Below are positions 17,369-26,149 of a stretch of DNA of 64,000 nucleotides, in pieces. The notes under the pieces were generated by a model, which made no database searches, was not told the DNA's origin, and saw only the letters and a program-made list of their open reading frames with translations. Location: the NCBI GenBank assembly GCA_945787445.1, contig CALZHT010000012.1, positions 20,416-84,415 of the forward strand, read 5' to 3'. Position 1 is the stretch's first letter. Each line of letters opens with the position of its first letter. A program made the translations under genes and the position numbers. The DNA is from an uncultured Desulfobulbaceae bacterium. GTDB lineage: Bacteria > Desulfobacterota > Desulfobulbia > Desulfobulbales > CALZHT01.

Positions 17369-18951
17369 CTATGACAAAGCCAAGAATGATGGGAAAGCAT
17401 TTAGCCAATTTCATGGTATGTAAATTTCGACCACTGATAATTACATCAGGATGGATTATTGCCATTTTGGTCATGACAAATTCATCGTATGCCCTGGAAG
17501 TCCAGAAGTTTCGTGACATGTATGGAGCTGAGGATTATGAAGAGCTTGTCATCCTCTGCACCGATATGAGGACGGAAATAGAAGCGGATGAATATGTGGA
17601 CCGACTTCTTTATTATTGCGGCCAAGCAAAGTTCATGATTTTTCAGAAAGGTGGACCTGAAACTTTTGTGGGCGAAGGCGGTCCGGAAAAATTCCTTGAA
17701 GACGCCATTGATGATCTCGAACGATCAACGTATTCCTACTACCTTCCCTCCACTGTCTTTGCTCTTGGTAAAGCCCGTATGCTTTCCATCTCCAAAGAAA
17801 TGGAACCCCGGGAATCTCTTTCCATCCAACGCCGCGCCTTGGGAGAAATGTGGGATGCCATCCAGAAAAAACATGCCCAGGAGGATTTTAACGCAGAGTT
17901 GCTTTCAGATCAGATTCTGGGATGGACCATTGAATATTATAAGGCACTTATTGATGGTCTGATAAAGGATGATAATCTTACAAGCGGATGGTTAACCGCC
18001 CGAATCCGCATGATTTGTGACCGATACACAGATATTAAACCCAAAAAAGCCAAAGATCAAACCCGGAAAGGGAACTTGGAAACAGTTACTGGTTGGATGC
18101 ATGATCTGTATGAATCGACCTATTTTGACGGAAATTCCGTGATAGGTATTTACAAGTTTATGGGGGACCGATCCAAGGAAGAGTATGATCAAACTGAAAC
18201 TACGGAACCGAAATTTATTGAGGCCCTGGAACACTATAAAAAAGGACTGTCCATGGCAGGGTCACTCAAGGCTAAAGCCGTGCTCATGGAAAAAATTAGC
18301 GACCTTACCCAATGGATAATAACCGAAGAGAAGGAAAAGAAAATCAATTACTACATGTTGGGATTCCAGCATGCCAGAGACGCTTATAAACTTTTAGCAT
18401 CCGAGCAGAATGAATCCAAAATGGCCTATCACTTTGAGCCTGATACCAAATCCCTTATAGGACTGGTGGAGAAAGATTACGGCCAGAACCTCTCAGGACT
18501 ATTATACTTTCTCTGGGAAAAAGAGAATTATAAAGGTGTCGTTGCTCTCCGCAACGCATTTCAAATAGATTTTGACTGGAAAACCAAGCTGCATGACATG
18601 CTTCGTGTTTCTGATGCAGCGGCAAAACTCGCCCGCGCAGTTTATGAACTCCCTAAAAATCAGCGTAATCTCTTTGTTTTCCAGAACTACCAAGGTATTT
18701 GTCTAACCTATGCCTCGCACGCTTTCAATTATGTCCTGAAGAAATATGAACAAGACAGCAAAACTCATCAGGAAGATTTTTGCACCACCCTTGATGCCTA
18801 CACCGCTTTCCTCGTAGGGTTTGGCGAAATTGCCGAAAATCGTCAAATGACCAATCTCTATGAACCGCGCTGTAAAGATAAGAGTACAGCGAAAAAGAAG
18901 AAGAAAGCAGTAAAAAAGGGAACGAAACTAGCAAAAGGGGGGGAAAAATAA
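17365..18951 (+). CDS. Exported helical protein of the ExbBD/TonB-like operon
   Basis: The product has about 528 residues from ATG 17365, which overlaps the previous stop (ATGA). A signal sequence (hydrophobic about 27-43, ending SSYA) precedes a mostly alpha-helical domain rich in Tyr, Leu and Glu. It reads like tetratricopeptide-type or alpha-solenoid helical pairs without clear consensus repeats. The C-terminus is a basic Lys-rich tail. It is probably periplasmic. I do not recognise the family. Gene order and overlaps make it an obligate companion of the TonB-like protein. Confidence 0.65.
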   Translation: MTMTKPRMMGKHLANFMVCKFRPLIITSGWIIAILVMTNSSYALEVQKFRDMYGAEDYEELVILCTDMRTEIEADEYVDRLLYYCGQAKFMIFQKGGPETFVGEGGPEKFLEDAIDDLERSTYSYYLPSTVFALGKARMLSISKEMEPRESLSIQRRALGEMWDAIQKKHAQEDFNAELLSDQILGWTIEYYKALIDGLIKDDNLTSGWLTARIRMICDRYTDIKPKKAKDQTRKGNLETVTGWMHDLYESTYFDGNSVIGIYKFMGDRSKEEYDQTETTEPKFIEALEHYKKGLSMAGSLKAKAVLMEKISDLTQWIITEEKEKKINYYMLGFQHARDAYKLLASEQNESKMAYHFEPDTKSLIGLVEKDYGQNLSGLLYFLWEKENYKGVVALRNAFQIDFDWKTKLHDMLRVSDAAAKLARAVYELPKNQRNLFVFQNYQGICLTYASHAFNYVLKKYEQDSKTHQEDFCTTLDAYTAFLVGFGEIAENRQMTNLYEPRCKDKSTAKKKKKAVKKGTKLAKGGEK

Positions 18952-19943
18952 TGAGATTGATGGCTAATCATATGAAAAAATATGTATTGTTCTTCAGCAT
19001 GGTTGGTTTTGTTGTTTTTACCAACGGTTCCGTCTCAGCCCAACTCGGGTCCTATAAGGGCGAATCACTCCTTCTGCAGAAAAAAATCCAATTGGCTCTA
19101 CATGACATGGAACGCCTTGTCGAAGAAATACGGCGAATCGATGAGCCCTGGTCTAAAAGACTTTTACTCGAAGAGGTTGAAACAATCCTCTATAAAGAAG
19201 TGGAATTTCCCCTCTCTGTTCAAGGTGGCGGCATAAGTAAACAGAATGTTGACAATGTCGCCGAGTTGCTTGGCATAGAGCAACGTCTGCTGTCAGAACT
19301 TTTCGCCAGAGCTTTTGCGCTGGTCGGTATTGCCAAGGCATATGAAGGATTCGTTGCCGCAGGCGAAGATTTTCTTGTAATTGCCCAGGAAATTTTTCCT
19401 GATACGCCGTCATTAACTATGAAAATTGATAGTTTTGAAAGTGCCAAGACTGTGAGGGAATGGATGTCTGATGCGTCCAGGATTGAAGGGGGTAGCCTGC
19501 CGGTCAGGATTTCATTTAAAGGGAAAACACTTCCATCTTCAGAGGTTGTGGAGAACCTCAATCACGCAACCGTCCGTTTTATTACTGAACAACCAGATCA
19601 AGATATGGACTATGTTCTTTATGTTGCCGCCCATGATTTTATCAAAGGTGTGCTCCGTAAAGCCACATTGGCAGATATTTTGACAGACCAAGATTCTCGT
19701 TGGTTTACTATTTATCTGCCACCGGGAAAATACCAGTTGGTGATTAATCTTTTAGAGAAATTCACTAGCAATATCGTTGCCCACCCCGATCCAAACAGCA
19801 ATGAACATCTCATTGAGGGTTTGTCGCAGGGAATTACTGTGTATCCATCTCCCTCAATCAAGAATAATCCTCAGAGAAGCAGCCGTCCGGGAAAAAAAAA
19901 TAACATGGGTCAAAAACCTACTACTTCAAGCATCAAGGAGTGA
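18951..19943 (+). CDS. Exported protein of unknown function in the ExbBD/TonB-like operon
   Basis: The 330-residue protein has a signal peptide (hydrophobic about 10-26, ending GSVSA) and is probably periplasmic. The first part of the mature protein (about 45-180) is helical. A second part (about 185-300) looks beta-rich, with the pattern TIYLPPGKYQLVINL. The start codon shares its A with the TAA of the previous gene (TAATG). It is followed after 27 bp by the ExbB-like gene. No family is recognised. Confidence 0.65.
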   Translation: MRLMANHMKKYVLFFSMVGFVVFTNGSVSAQLGSYKGESLLLQKKIQLALHDMERLVEEIRRIDEPWSKRLLLEEVETILYKEVEFPLSVQGGGISKQNVDNVAELLGIEQRLLSELFARAFALVGIAKAYEGFVAAGEDFLVIAQEIFPDTPSLTMKIDSFESAKTVREWMSDASRIEGGSLPVRISFKGKTLPSSEVVENLNHATVRFITEQPDQDMDYVLYVAAHDFIKGVLRKATLADILTDQDSRWFTIYLPPGKYQLVINLLEKFTSNIVAHPDPNSNEHLIEGLSQGITVYPSPSIKNNPQRSSRPGKKNNMGQKPTTSSIKE

Positions 19944-19970
19944 AGCTGGGTCCAAGTTTAGGAGGAATAC

Positions 19971-20750
19971 ATGCAAGAAAACAATCTGATAACCAGTAAA
20001 TTTAGACAGTTAAACGTCTGGGTGGTTATTGTAATCACCGCCGGCCTCACTGGCCTGAGTATATACAAGCCAAATATTCTAGACTCCCAGAATTTGGCGA
20101 CATTTATTGTGCCGACCATTCATAAAATGAGCCTTCTTACCATGTTCATCCTCTATGCCATGGCCATAATCCTGGTAGTCAACTGGGTCTATTACAGCGT
20201 ATTCAAGCTCACGCGAACCAAATACTACGATCCCGTACAGAGAACAGATCTGATCCGCATTCTTAAAGATCCAAGTGTTCATGGAGATTATGAGGTATTT
20301 CAAAAGAAAACTGTTCGTTTGGTGATGAATTACTCAAATTATTTAAGTGAAATCATCGGTGCTATCCTGCCCAATGCCATCAAACAACCATTCATGCTTG
20401 AACAGTATTTCAGGGCAAAAGTGGATAACATCAACGAAAAATACATTGAAGGTATTAATACCATCAACCTGTTTTCCAACATTGCGCCGGTGGTAGGTTT
20501 TTTTGGCACTCTTCTGGGCCTTATCCAAGCATTCAGGGCATCTTCAAACGCAATGCTGGCCGAAGGACAGATGACCCCTGAAAGTTTTGCAACGCTTCAA
20601 GCTTCGATAATGATCGCAATCATTACCAGTCTTTTTGGGGTCAGCCTCAAGATAGTCGGGTCTATAATGCGTCATCATCTAGTAGCGCAGATCCCCATTG
20701 AGGTCTTATATAGGGATTTCGGCCGTCGCCAAAGCGATGCTGTTGAGTGA
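19971..20750 (+). CDS. ExbB/TolQ/MotA-family proton channel protein
   Basis: The 259-residue inner-membrane protein has helices near residues 16-34 and 52-75, and two long C-terminal helices (about 160-185 and 208-232). The family core APVVGFFGTLLGLIQAFRA includes the conserved Thr, and a second core (ASIMIAIITSLFGVSLKIVG) follows. With ExbD-like proteins such channels use the proton gradient to drive envelope work. The extra N-terminal helix and cytoplasmic loop differ from classical ExbB. A strong aggagg ribosome site precedes the ATG. The ExbD-like gene follows after 34 bp. Confidence 0.85.
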   Translation: MQENNLITSKFRQLNVWVVIVITAGLTGLSIYKPNILDSQNLATFIVPTIHKMSLLTMFILYAMAIILVVNWVYYSVFKLTRTKYYDPVQRTDLIRILKDPSVHGDYEVFQKKTVRLVMNYSNYLSEIIGAILPNAIKQPFMLEQYFRAKVDNINEKYIEGINTINLFSNIAPVVGFFGTLLGLIQAFRASSNAMLAEGQMTPESFATLQASIMIAIITSLFGVSLKIVGSIMRHHLVAQIPIEVLYRDFGRRQSDAVE

Positions 20751-20784
20751 TTTTCTTTCCTTCAAAGTATAAAGGAAAAATGAT

Positions 20785-21354
20785 ATGAAACGACTGGTTG
20801 AAGACGAAGATCTCAATTTACAGGACTTGATATTCATTCTACTTTTTTTCTTTGTTATCTCGCAAACACTCATTGTTTTCAAAGTTCAGAAGGATGTAAT
20901 CGTACCTCCCAAGGTTGATAAAAATCCCGAACTTGTGGTGAACGAGAACAAGAGGGAACTGATCACCTTGGTGATCGATGAAAAGTCCGGGGTTTCAATA
21001 TTAGCAGGCGAGGTAAAGAAAACAGTTCTCCAGGGCTTGGATCCTGCGGCCATGGGAATCACCTATGAGGAGTACCTTGATCCTGAAAAGAGCAAGGATC
21101 TTTTCCTGCCAACAGAGGATGCAACGGCATACAAAAATATTATTGGAGCAATCAAGGAATTTAAGAAATCAAATCGTTTCAAAAAACCACGGATTGGTCT
21201 TGTTGCAGACCACAGAGCGCGATATGGTACTATTTTTCAGGTTAATATCGCGGTGCAGGAACTCATTAAGGAGGAGATAATTGATCCGTCGGTGAAATGG
21301 AAAGTTTATGTGGACAAACGTTCTGAAACAAAAAAGACTCTAGGTTTTGAATAA
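20785..21354 (+). CDS. ExbD/TolR-family protein
   Basis: The 189-residue protein has a short cytoplasmic N-terminus, one membrane helix (about 15-35) with the family Asp just at its start (NLQDLIFILLFFFV), and a periplasmic domain of about 150 residues. In ExbD/TolR the Asp is the essential proton-carrying residue. The C-terminal part (PRIGLVADHRARYGTIFQVN) matches the usual ExbD fold, where the equivalent reads like I.AD....Y......... It is the last gene of the operon. A dispersed repeat and a terminator follow. Confidence 0.85.
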   Translation: MKRLVEDEDLNLQDLIFILLFFFVISQTLIVFKVQKDVIVPPKVDKNPELVVNENKRELITLVIDEKSGVSILAGEVKKTVLQGLDPAAMGITYEEYLDPEKSKDLFLPTEDATAYKNIIGAIKEFKKSNRFKKPRIGLVADHRARYGTIFQVNIAVQELIKEEIIDPSVKWKVYVDKRSETKKTLGFE

Positions 21355-21459
21355 TTGATGATCCTACAAAAAGTCGGGAAAACGGTTAACGTGCCATGTG
21401 ATTTCAACCAGTTACAACGTAATACATCGATGAAATCGTATTTTTTACGATTTCATCAA
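21355..21459. repeat. Dispersed repeat, copy A (short form)
   Basis: About 75 bp here (from ttgatgatcc to catcgatgaa) match 34039-34117 closely, including the identical block cggttaacgtgccatgt. The copy ends in a 12-bp perfect hairpin, GATGAAATCGTA (21429-21440) with TACGATTTCATC (21446-21457). Compared with copy B, about 90 bp are missing just before the terminal hairpin. It begins directly after the stop codon of the ExbD-like gene. Confidence 0.7.
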
Positions 21460-21490
21460 TAAGTAAGTATTTTACTGTTTCGAATTAAAG

Positions 21491-21524
21491 AGGGGGGCAG
21501 GAAACAACCTGGCCCCTTTTTTTT
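21491..21524 (+). terminator. Rho-independent terminator of the ExbBD operon
   Basis: A GC-rich hairpin (ggggggcagg with cctggcccc, one mismatch) is followed directly by eight T residues. It sits between the ExbD-like gene and the convergent regA, so it may serve both. Confidence 0.75.
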
Positions 21525-21541
21525 GCGCCGGCATTAAATTT

Positions 21542-22075
21542 TTATTTGTTGGGAGCATACTTATACAGCTTCCTTTGCAATGTTCTTCTGTGGATACCGA
21601 GTTTTTTTGCCGCCGCTGATATGTTACCTTTACAGTCGCTCAACACCCGATTTATATGCTCCCATTCGGCCCTGGCAAGAGATGGCGGCGTGAATTCATC
21701 CTGTTCAACAGATGTTTCATGATCTTGATTATTGGAAAACGCTTTCAGGATATCATCAACATCAGCAGGTTTTGGGAGATAGTAAAGGGCACCAAGTTTT
21801 ATTGCCTCGGTAGCAGTGGCAATACTTCCGTAACCTGTTAAAACGACGATCTGCATATCCGGAAAGATGGCCAGTCCATCCTTAATGATATCAAGCCCTG
21901 ATTTTCCGGGCATTTTCAAATCTACAACCGCTCGTGCCGGTTTTTTTTTGATGATTACCTGCAGAGCTTCTTCATAGTTTTCCGCTGAATGGACAATAAA
22001 TCCCCTGTCAGCAAAGGCCTTGCTCAGCCTTTCCCTAAAATAATCTTCGTCATCTACGAGAAGAATGGTATGCAT
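21542..22075 (-). CDS. regA: RegA/ActR/PrrA-type response regulator
   Basis: The 177-residue regulator has a receiver domain with the acidic pair in LLVDDEDYF, the phosphorylated Asp in AVVDLKMPGKSG, and the conserved Thr/Lys positions (VLTGYGS, LPKP). A Fis-type helix-turn-helix follows at the C-terminus (GNISAAAKKLGIHRRTLQRKLYKYAP). This layout and length are those of the RegA/PrrA/ActR redox regulators. The start at 22075 (MHTILLVDDE) is preceded by a ggggga ribosome site; the longer open frame upstream is not needed. The partner kinase gene lies 190 bp upstream on the same strand. Confidence 0.9.
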   Translation of the reverse strand: MHTILLVDDEDYFRERLSKAFADRGFIVHSAENYEEALQVIIKKKPARAVVDLKMPGKSGLDIIKDGLAIFPDMQIVVLTGYGSIATATEAIKLGALYYLPKPADVDDILKAFSNNQDHETSVEQDEFTPPSLARAEWEHINRVLSDCKGNISAAAKKLGIHRRTLQRKLYKYAPNK

Positions 22076-22265
22076 CAACTCCCCCATAAACATAATAAAT
22101 GCATTGAAGCTCCCCACTTTAGCAGGGAAGCTCCCTAGAATTTTTTTCTTTCGTTCGTTATGCCCTTTACAGTGCTGAACTTTGCTGGCTTGCCGCTCCG
22201 CCGCCACACGTAACAGGGATCGTTTTACTCCGACACGCAACGGGAAATCTACCTACCATGCCTCC

Positions 22266-23633
22266 TCATTCCGCCGTTATGTGGGAAAGTGAAAAACGTA
22301 CTCCAACAATTGTGCCTTGTGCCGGAACCGAATGTATAGTTACTCCCCCTCCGAAACGTTCTGCAATGGATTTTGCTAAAAAAAGTCCCAATCCCAGGCC
22401 TTTGCCGGGATCTTTTGTAGTGAAAAAAGGTTCTGTGGCCCTGGCAAGAGTGTCTTTATGCATTCCGGCCCCTTTATCTTCAACCTCAATTACAAGAAAA
22501 CCATGCTCTGTTTTGCAACGCAGAAAAATTGGCGAATCATCTTGCGTAGCATCGAAGCCGTTTTTTACAATTCCCTTTATAGCTCTTTTGATGGTGCGGT
22601 GCGGGAATCGAACAAAAAGATCACCAACTTCGTTTGTGGTCTCAATGCGATCTCGATATCCCGATGGAAAGGTGTGTTCGATTTCTGCCAGAAAATCTTT
22701 GATATTTCTTTCTTCACTAAGTTCACCCAGTGGTTCTCCGGCATCGGCCGCCAATTGATAGAGTATATCCTTGCATCTATTAACCTGCTCTCTTATGAGT
22801 TGAGCATCCTCTGTGAGTTCCTGGCTTGCCCCATTTTTTTTGAGCGCACGAATCATTTCTCCAGAAGCAACCGCTATGGTAGACAGTGGGGTTGAGAATT
22901 CATGAGCAGCCCCTGCGGAAAAAGTTGCAAGCGCTGCAAGTTTTTCAGTCTTAAGCCTTTCGTCTTTCAGGATTGCCAACGTTTCCTGATGTTTGTCCAA
23001 TGCTTTTTGGATTTTTCCGACAAAAAACACAATAAAAAAGGCGGTAATTGAGAAAGCTACCCACATGCCCTGCAGGTGCATGGTAAGTTCGTCGCTTTGC
23101 ATCGGAACGGACGAGGGAAAAGAGTAATGGCACAACTCTTGGATTTCATGAGTTACGCCGAGTGAGGAATCAAGAAATACCATTATATCGGGGAAATAAA
23201 AAAAACTAGCATAACAAAAGATGGTGAAAAATGTTAAACTCCACGACCACCTAGTGGGAGTCAGGATCGCTCCTAGGGCTATGTGGATAAGATAAAGAAA
23301 GGTGAAAGGATTCATCGGGCCGCCGGTCTGCGACAACAAAAGCGTCAGCAGACTCACATCCAAAAACATGACCAGGGCGGTCAGCCAACCGGGGATTATA
23401 AGTTTTTTTCGCGTCCAGACATGGAAAAAAATGTTGCTTGCTGCAGCAAAGGCAATAATTGCAAATAAGATGAAAAATGGAAGCTTTGTGTCAAAAAAAA
23501 GATACACAGCCAGAATGAGTATGATTTGACAGGCCAGCGCACCCCATCTGAGATACAACAGCCAAGAAAAAGCAATTCTGGATGTTGCCCTTTCTGTTTC
23601 TGAAACGGATATGGTTTGCGTATTTGATGTCAC
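22266..23633 (-). CDS. regB: RegB/PrrB-type redox sensor histidine kinase
   Basis: The 455-residue kinase has six predicted membrane helices in the first 220 residues. The RegB quinone-site motif GGPMNPF (family pattern GGXXNPF) lies between helices. The H-box reads AAHEFSTPLSTIAV, and the ATPase domain shows VEDKGAGM and GKGLGLGLFLAKSIAERFGGG. A cysteine in VNRCKDILYQL lies where RegB has its redox-active Cys, although I judge this by position only. RegB kinases sense the ubiquinone/menaquinone redox state and phosphorylate RegA. A RegA-box-like site lies about 115 bp upstream, which suggests autoregulation. Confidence 0.9.
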   Translation of the reverse strand: MTSNTQTISVSETERATSRIAFSWLLYLRWGALACQIILILAVYLFFDTKLPFFILFAIIAFAAASNIFFHVWTRKKLIIPGWLTALVMFLDVSLLTLLLSQTGGPMNPFTFLYLIHIALGAILTPTRWSWSLTFFTIFCYASFFYFPDIMVFLDSSLGVTHEIQELCHYSFPSSVPMQSDELTMHLQGMWVAFSITAFFIVFFVGKIQKALDKHQETLAILKDERLKTEKLAALATFSAGAAHEFSTPLSTIAVASGEMIRALKKNGASQELTEDAQLIREQVNRCKDILYQLAADAGEPLGELSEERNIKDFLAEIEHTFPSGYRDRIETTNEVGDLFVRFPHRTIKRAIKGIVKNGFDATQDDSPIFLRCKTEHGFLVIEVEDKGAGMHKDTLARATEPFFTTKDPGKGLGLGLFLAKSIAERFGGGVTIHSVPAQGTIVGVRFSLSHITAE

Positions 23634-23746
23634 GTGAATTCCAGCAATATTTACATAAATTGTAATATTTACGATTTGTTATGAAATAAGTACCATTACT
23701 TCTCTATACATTATAGCGCAAGTTTTTTTCGTATCATTACTCCTGC

Positions 23747-23765
23747 TGCGACAATTTGCCACATT
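23747..23765. promoter_or_regulatory. RegA-box-like operator upstream of regB
   Basis: TGCGACAATTTGCCACATT contains GCGAC-N5-GCCAC, an imperfect dyad close to the RegA/RegR box as I recall it (GNGRC-N5-GNCGC). The identical 19-mer occurs at 56515-56533. It lies about 115 bp upstream of the regB start codon. Confidence 0.5.
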
Positions 23766-23864
23766 TCCATGCTGTTTGTCCTGTGCTAAGGTTCAGCAAA
23801 AGTATTTGAGAGTCAGGTCAAGGACATGCCTCCCCGTTTGTCCTCCTGTAAGCCTCTCAACATT

Positions 23865-23904
23865 TTCTTCACCGCCCTGAATTGTTCCCCGGGGCGGTGA
23901 AGAA
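23865..23904. other. Strong 13-bp hairpin without T-run
   Basis: Bases 23865-23877 (core TCTTCACCGCCC) pair perfectly with 23892-23904 (core GGGCGGTGAAGA) around a 14-base loop. No T-run follows, so it is not a standard terminator. It could be part of a small RNA ending at the downstream terminator. Confidence 0.55.
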
Positions 23905-23998
23905 TACCAACTGAAACCTGAATTAACTATACGGAGTGCCATGGTGATGGAGTTCTTACGCTAATTACCTGATTGATATACTTTCTATTTGTCATTAC

Positions 23999-24029
23999 AA
24001 AAAGGAGCGGCCTTGCCACTCCTTTTTTT
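23999..24029 (+). terminator. Rho-independent terminator in the regB-uvrC gap
   Basis: AAAAAGGAG (23999-24007) pairs with CTCCTTTTT around an 11-base loop, and a run of seven T follows. No recognisable gene ends just before it on the plus strand. It therefore either ends a small RNA or, given the A-run on its left side, works in both directions. Confidence 0.65.
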
Positions 24030-24316
24030 GAAAAAACATGGCACAATAACCGCATCCCCGACCTTTTTCAGCAGCATCATATTTTTCCAGTTTGTACATG
24101 TAAGGCCCTAGAATTTTACCGGAAGCCTCGGACTATTGCGATTTTTTGAATCGTATCACTATTGATTTTTTGTTCAGGAGCGAATAGATTTTATTTTGCC
24201 ATTCAGAGGTCTACATTCGTTGGTTTTTTTCTACTGAGTCATCGCCAAGGTTTTTCCATGCACCCGTAAATAAGTGTGCTTGGCACTATTAGCAGCTCAA
24301 TGTCCCCTCCCTACAC

Positions 24317-26149
24317 ATGGATTCAAGAAAAATTAATACTCCGTTCACTCCTATTTTTTTAAAAGGAATCCCCAAAAATCCTGGCGTCTATCTTATGATA
24401 AGCCGAACCGGGAAGGTTCTTTATGTCGGCAAGGCGAGAGATCTCAGGAAAAGGCTTTCATCCTATTCCCGTCACCTGGGTGACCTCCACTTAAAAACCG
24501 GTAAGATGCTCAGTATAGTTCACAAGATTGACACCATCTTAACAAATACGGAAAAAGAGGCGCTTATTTTAGAAGCCTCCCTGATCAAAAAATTCCGGCC
24601 CAAATATAATGTTATTCTTCGCGATGACAAAAATTATCCCTATATAAAGGTGACACTGAACGAAGAATGGCCGCGCCTGATAATGACCCGCAGACGTAAA
24701 AAAGATGGTGCCAGGTGTTTCGGCCCCTTTTCATCCTCTGCAGCCATGTGGAAAACCATAAGTTACCTTAACACCTTGTTTCCGCTCAGACGCTGCAAAG
24801 AGAAGAACCTCAGAGTAAAAACAAGGCCTTGTCTCAATTTCCAGATGGATCGCTGCCTGGCACCCTGTGTGGGTATGGCAGACCATCAACAATATATGGA
24901 AATGGTTCACAATATCACCATGGCCCTTGAAGGGAGAAACCAGCAGGTAGTCAAAAAACTCAAACTAAAAATGGATAGGGCCTCGCGCGATCTCAATTTT
25001 GAGGAGGCAGCCATGCTCAGGGATCGGATAGTTGCCATACAAAAAACCATGGAAAAACAGATAGTGGTTACTTCGCATTTTCTCGATCAAGATGTAATCA
25101 GCCTCATTCGTCACGATTCTCTCGTTGCCGTATCTTTTGTATTTGTAAGGGAGGGTATTGTTAATGGGAAACATGCATATTTTCTTGATGATCCCATTGG
25201 AGGTGACGCGCAAATACTGAGCGCGGTTATCGAGGGATATTACAGTGATGATCGTCCGCTGCCCCATGAAGTCATTCTTCCCCTTACCCCCGGGAACAAA
25301 GAACTCTATGAGGAATGGCTCTCTGAACTTAAAGGCTCCAGAGTTGTCGTAAAGGTTCCAATTCGCGGTGACCGGAAAAATCTTCTTGAGATGGCAAAAA
25401 ACAATGCAAAACAACTCCTTTTTGAAAGGACCAGCAAGATTGCAGATCTTCAAAAAATACTAATGGCCTTGAAGGATGATTTGCACCTTAGGAAGCTGCC
25501 TCTAAAAATTGAATGCCTTGATATTGCAAATTTAGGAGGGGAAATGGCGGTTGGCTCCCTTGTTGCTTATGAAAATGGCAGCAAATCAAAAAGCGGCTTC
25601 AGACACTATACGATCCAATCGGTTGCCGGTCAGGACGATTACGCCATGATGGCGGAAGTACTCAGACGGCGTTTTTCCAAGGTTGTTGATCAAAATGAGT
25701 TGCCGGATATGCTCCTGTTGGATGGCGGAAAGGGGCAGCTGCATATCGGCATGAATGTTCTTGCCGAATCAGGTCTGGAGAATAGCATTGATATAGTAAG
25801 TATTGCCAAAGAAAGAGCAGATGAGGGAGAAAAGATATACCGGCCTGGCAGGAAGAATCCCATTACATTTGCCAAGAATTCTGCCGCGCTTCATCTGCTC
25901 ATGCGAATAAGGGATGAAGCGCATCGTTTCGGCATAACCTTCCATCGGAAATTGAGAAAAAAGAAAACCCTGCATTCACTCCTTGATGAGATCCCAGGCA
26001 TCGGTCCAACCAGGAAGAGAAATTTATTGTCGCGCCTTGGCAGCCTCAAGAAAATTAAAGATGCCGAAATTGAGACACTTTCGCAGGTGGAGGGAATCGG
26101 TCCTGAACTCGCAGAAACAGTTTGGCATTTTCTCAAAGGCAAACAATGA
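24317..26149 (+). CDS. uvrC: UvrABC system protein C
   Basis: The 610-residue excision nuclease subunit makes both incisions around a UvrB-bound DNA lesion. Domains in order are a GIY-YIG nuclease (about 20-98; GVYLMISRTGKVLYVGKARDLRKRL), a Cys-containing linker (CLNFQMDRCLAPC), a UVR UvrB-interaction motif (about 205-240), an RNase H-like C-terminal nuclease (about 385-540; DIANLGG and LLLDGGKGQL hold the catalytic Asp residues), and helix-hairpin-helix repeats (IPGIGPTRKRNLL, VEGIGPELAETVW). Length is normal for the family. No clear ribosome site precedes the ATG, but the N-terminus aligns well with the family. Confidence 0.97.
   Translation: MDSRKINTPFTPIFLKGIPKNPGVYLMISRTGKVLYVGKARDLRKRLSSYSRHLGDLHLKTGKMLSIVHKIDTILTNTEKEALILEASLIKKFRPKYNVILRDDKNYPYIKVTLNEEWPRLIMTRRRKKDGARCFGPFSSSAAMWKTISYLNTLFPLRRCKEKNLRVKTRPCLNFQMDRCLAPCVGMADHQQYMEMVHNITMALEGRNQQVVKKLKLKMDRASRDLNFEEAAMLRDRIVAIQKTMEKQIVVTSHFLDQDVISLIRHDSLVAVSFVFVREGIVNGKHAYFLDDPIGGDAQILSAVIEGYYSDDRPLPHEVILPLTPGNKELYEEWLSELKGSRVVVKVPIRGDRKNLLEMAKNNAKQLLFERTSKIADLQKILMALKDDLHLRKLPLKIECLDIANLGGEMAVGSLVAYENGSKSKSGFRHYTIQSVAGQDDYAMMAEVLRRRFSKVVDQNELPDMLLLDGGKGQLHIGMNVLAESGLENSIDIVSIAKERADEGEKIYRPGRKNPITFAKNSAALHLLMRIRDEAHRFGITFHRKLRKKKTLHSLLDEIPGIGPTRKRNLLSRLGSLKKIKDAEIETLSQVEGIGPELAETVWHFLKGKQ

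Larger units (their letters stand above)
23634..24316. other. Gene-free interval between regB and uvrC
   Basis: There is no coding frame of note in 683 bp. The interval contains the upstream region of regB, a RegA-box-like 19-mer, a strong 13-bp hairpin, and a terminator with a T-run. The hairpin-to-terminator part (about 23860-24030) has the look of a small RNA gene, but no promoter is certain. Confidence 0.55.

Noticed and set aside
23747..23765. A sigma-54 promoter reading of the 19-mer (TGGCAAATTGTCGCA on the other strand)
   Set aside because: The GG-to-GC spacing is one base too short and the -12 box is poor, so the RegA-box reading fits better.
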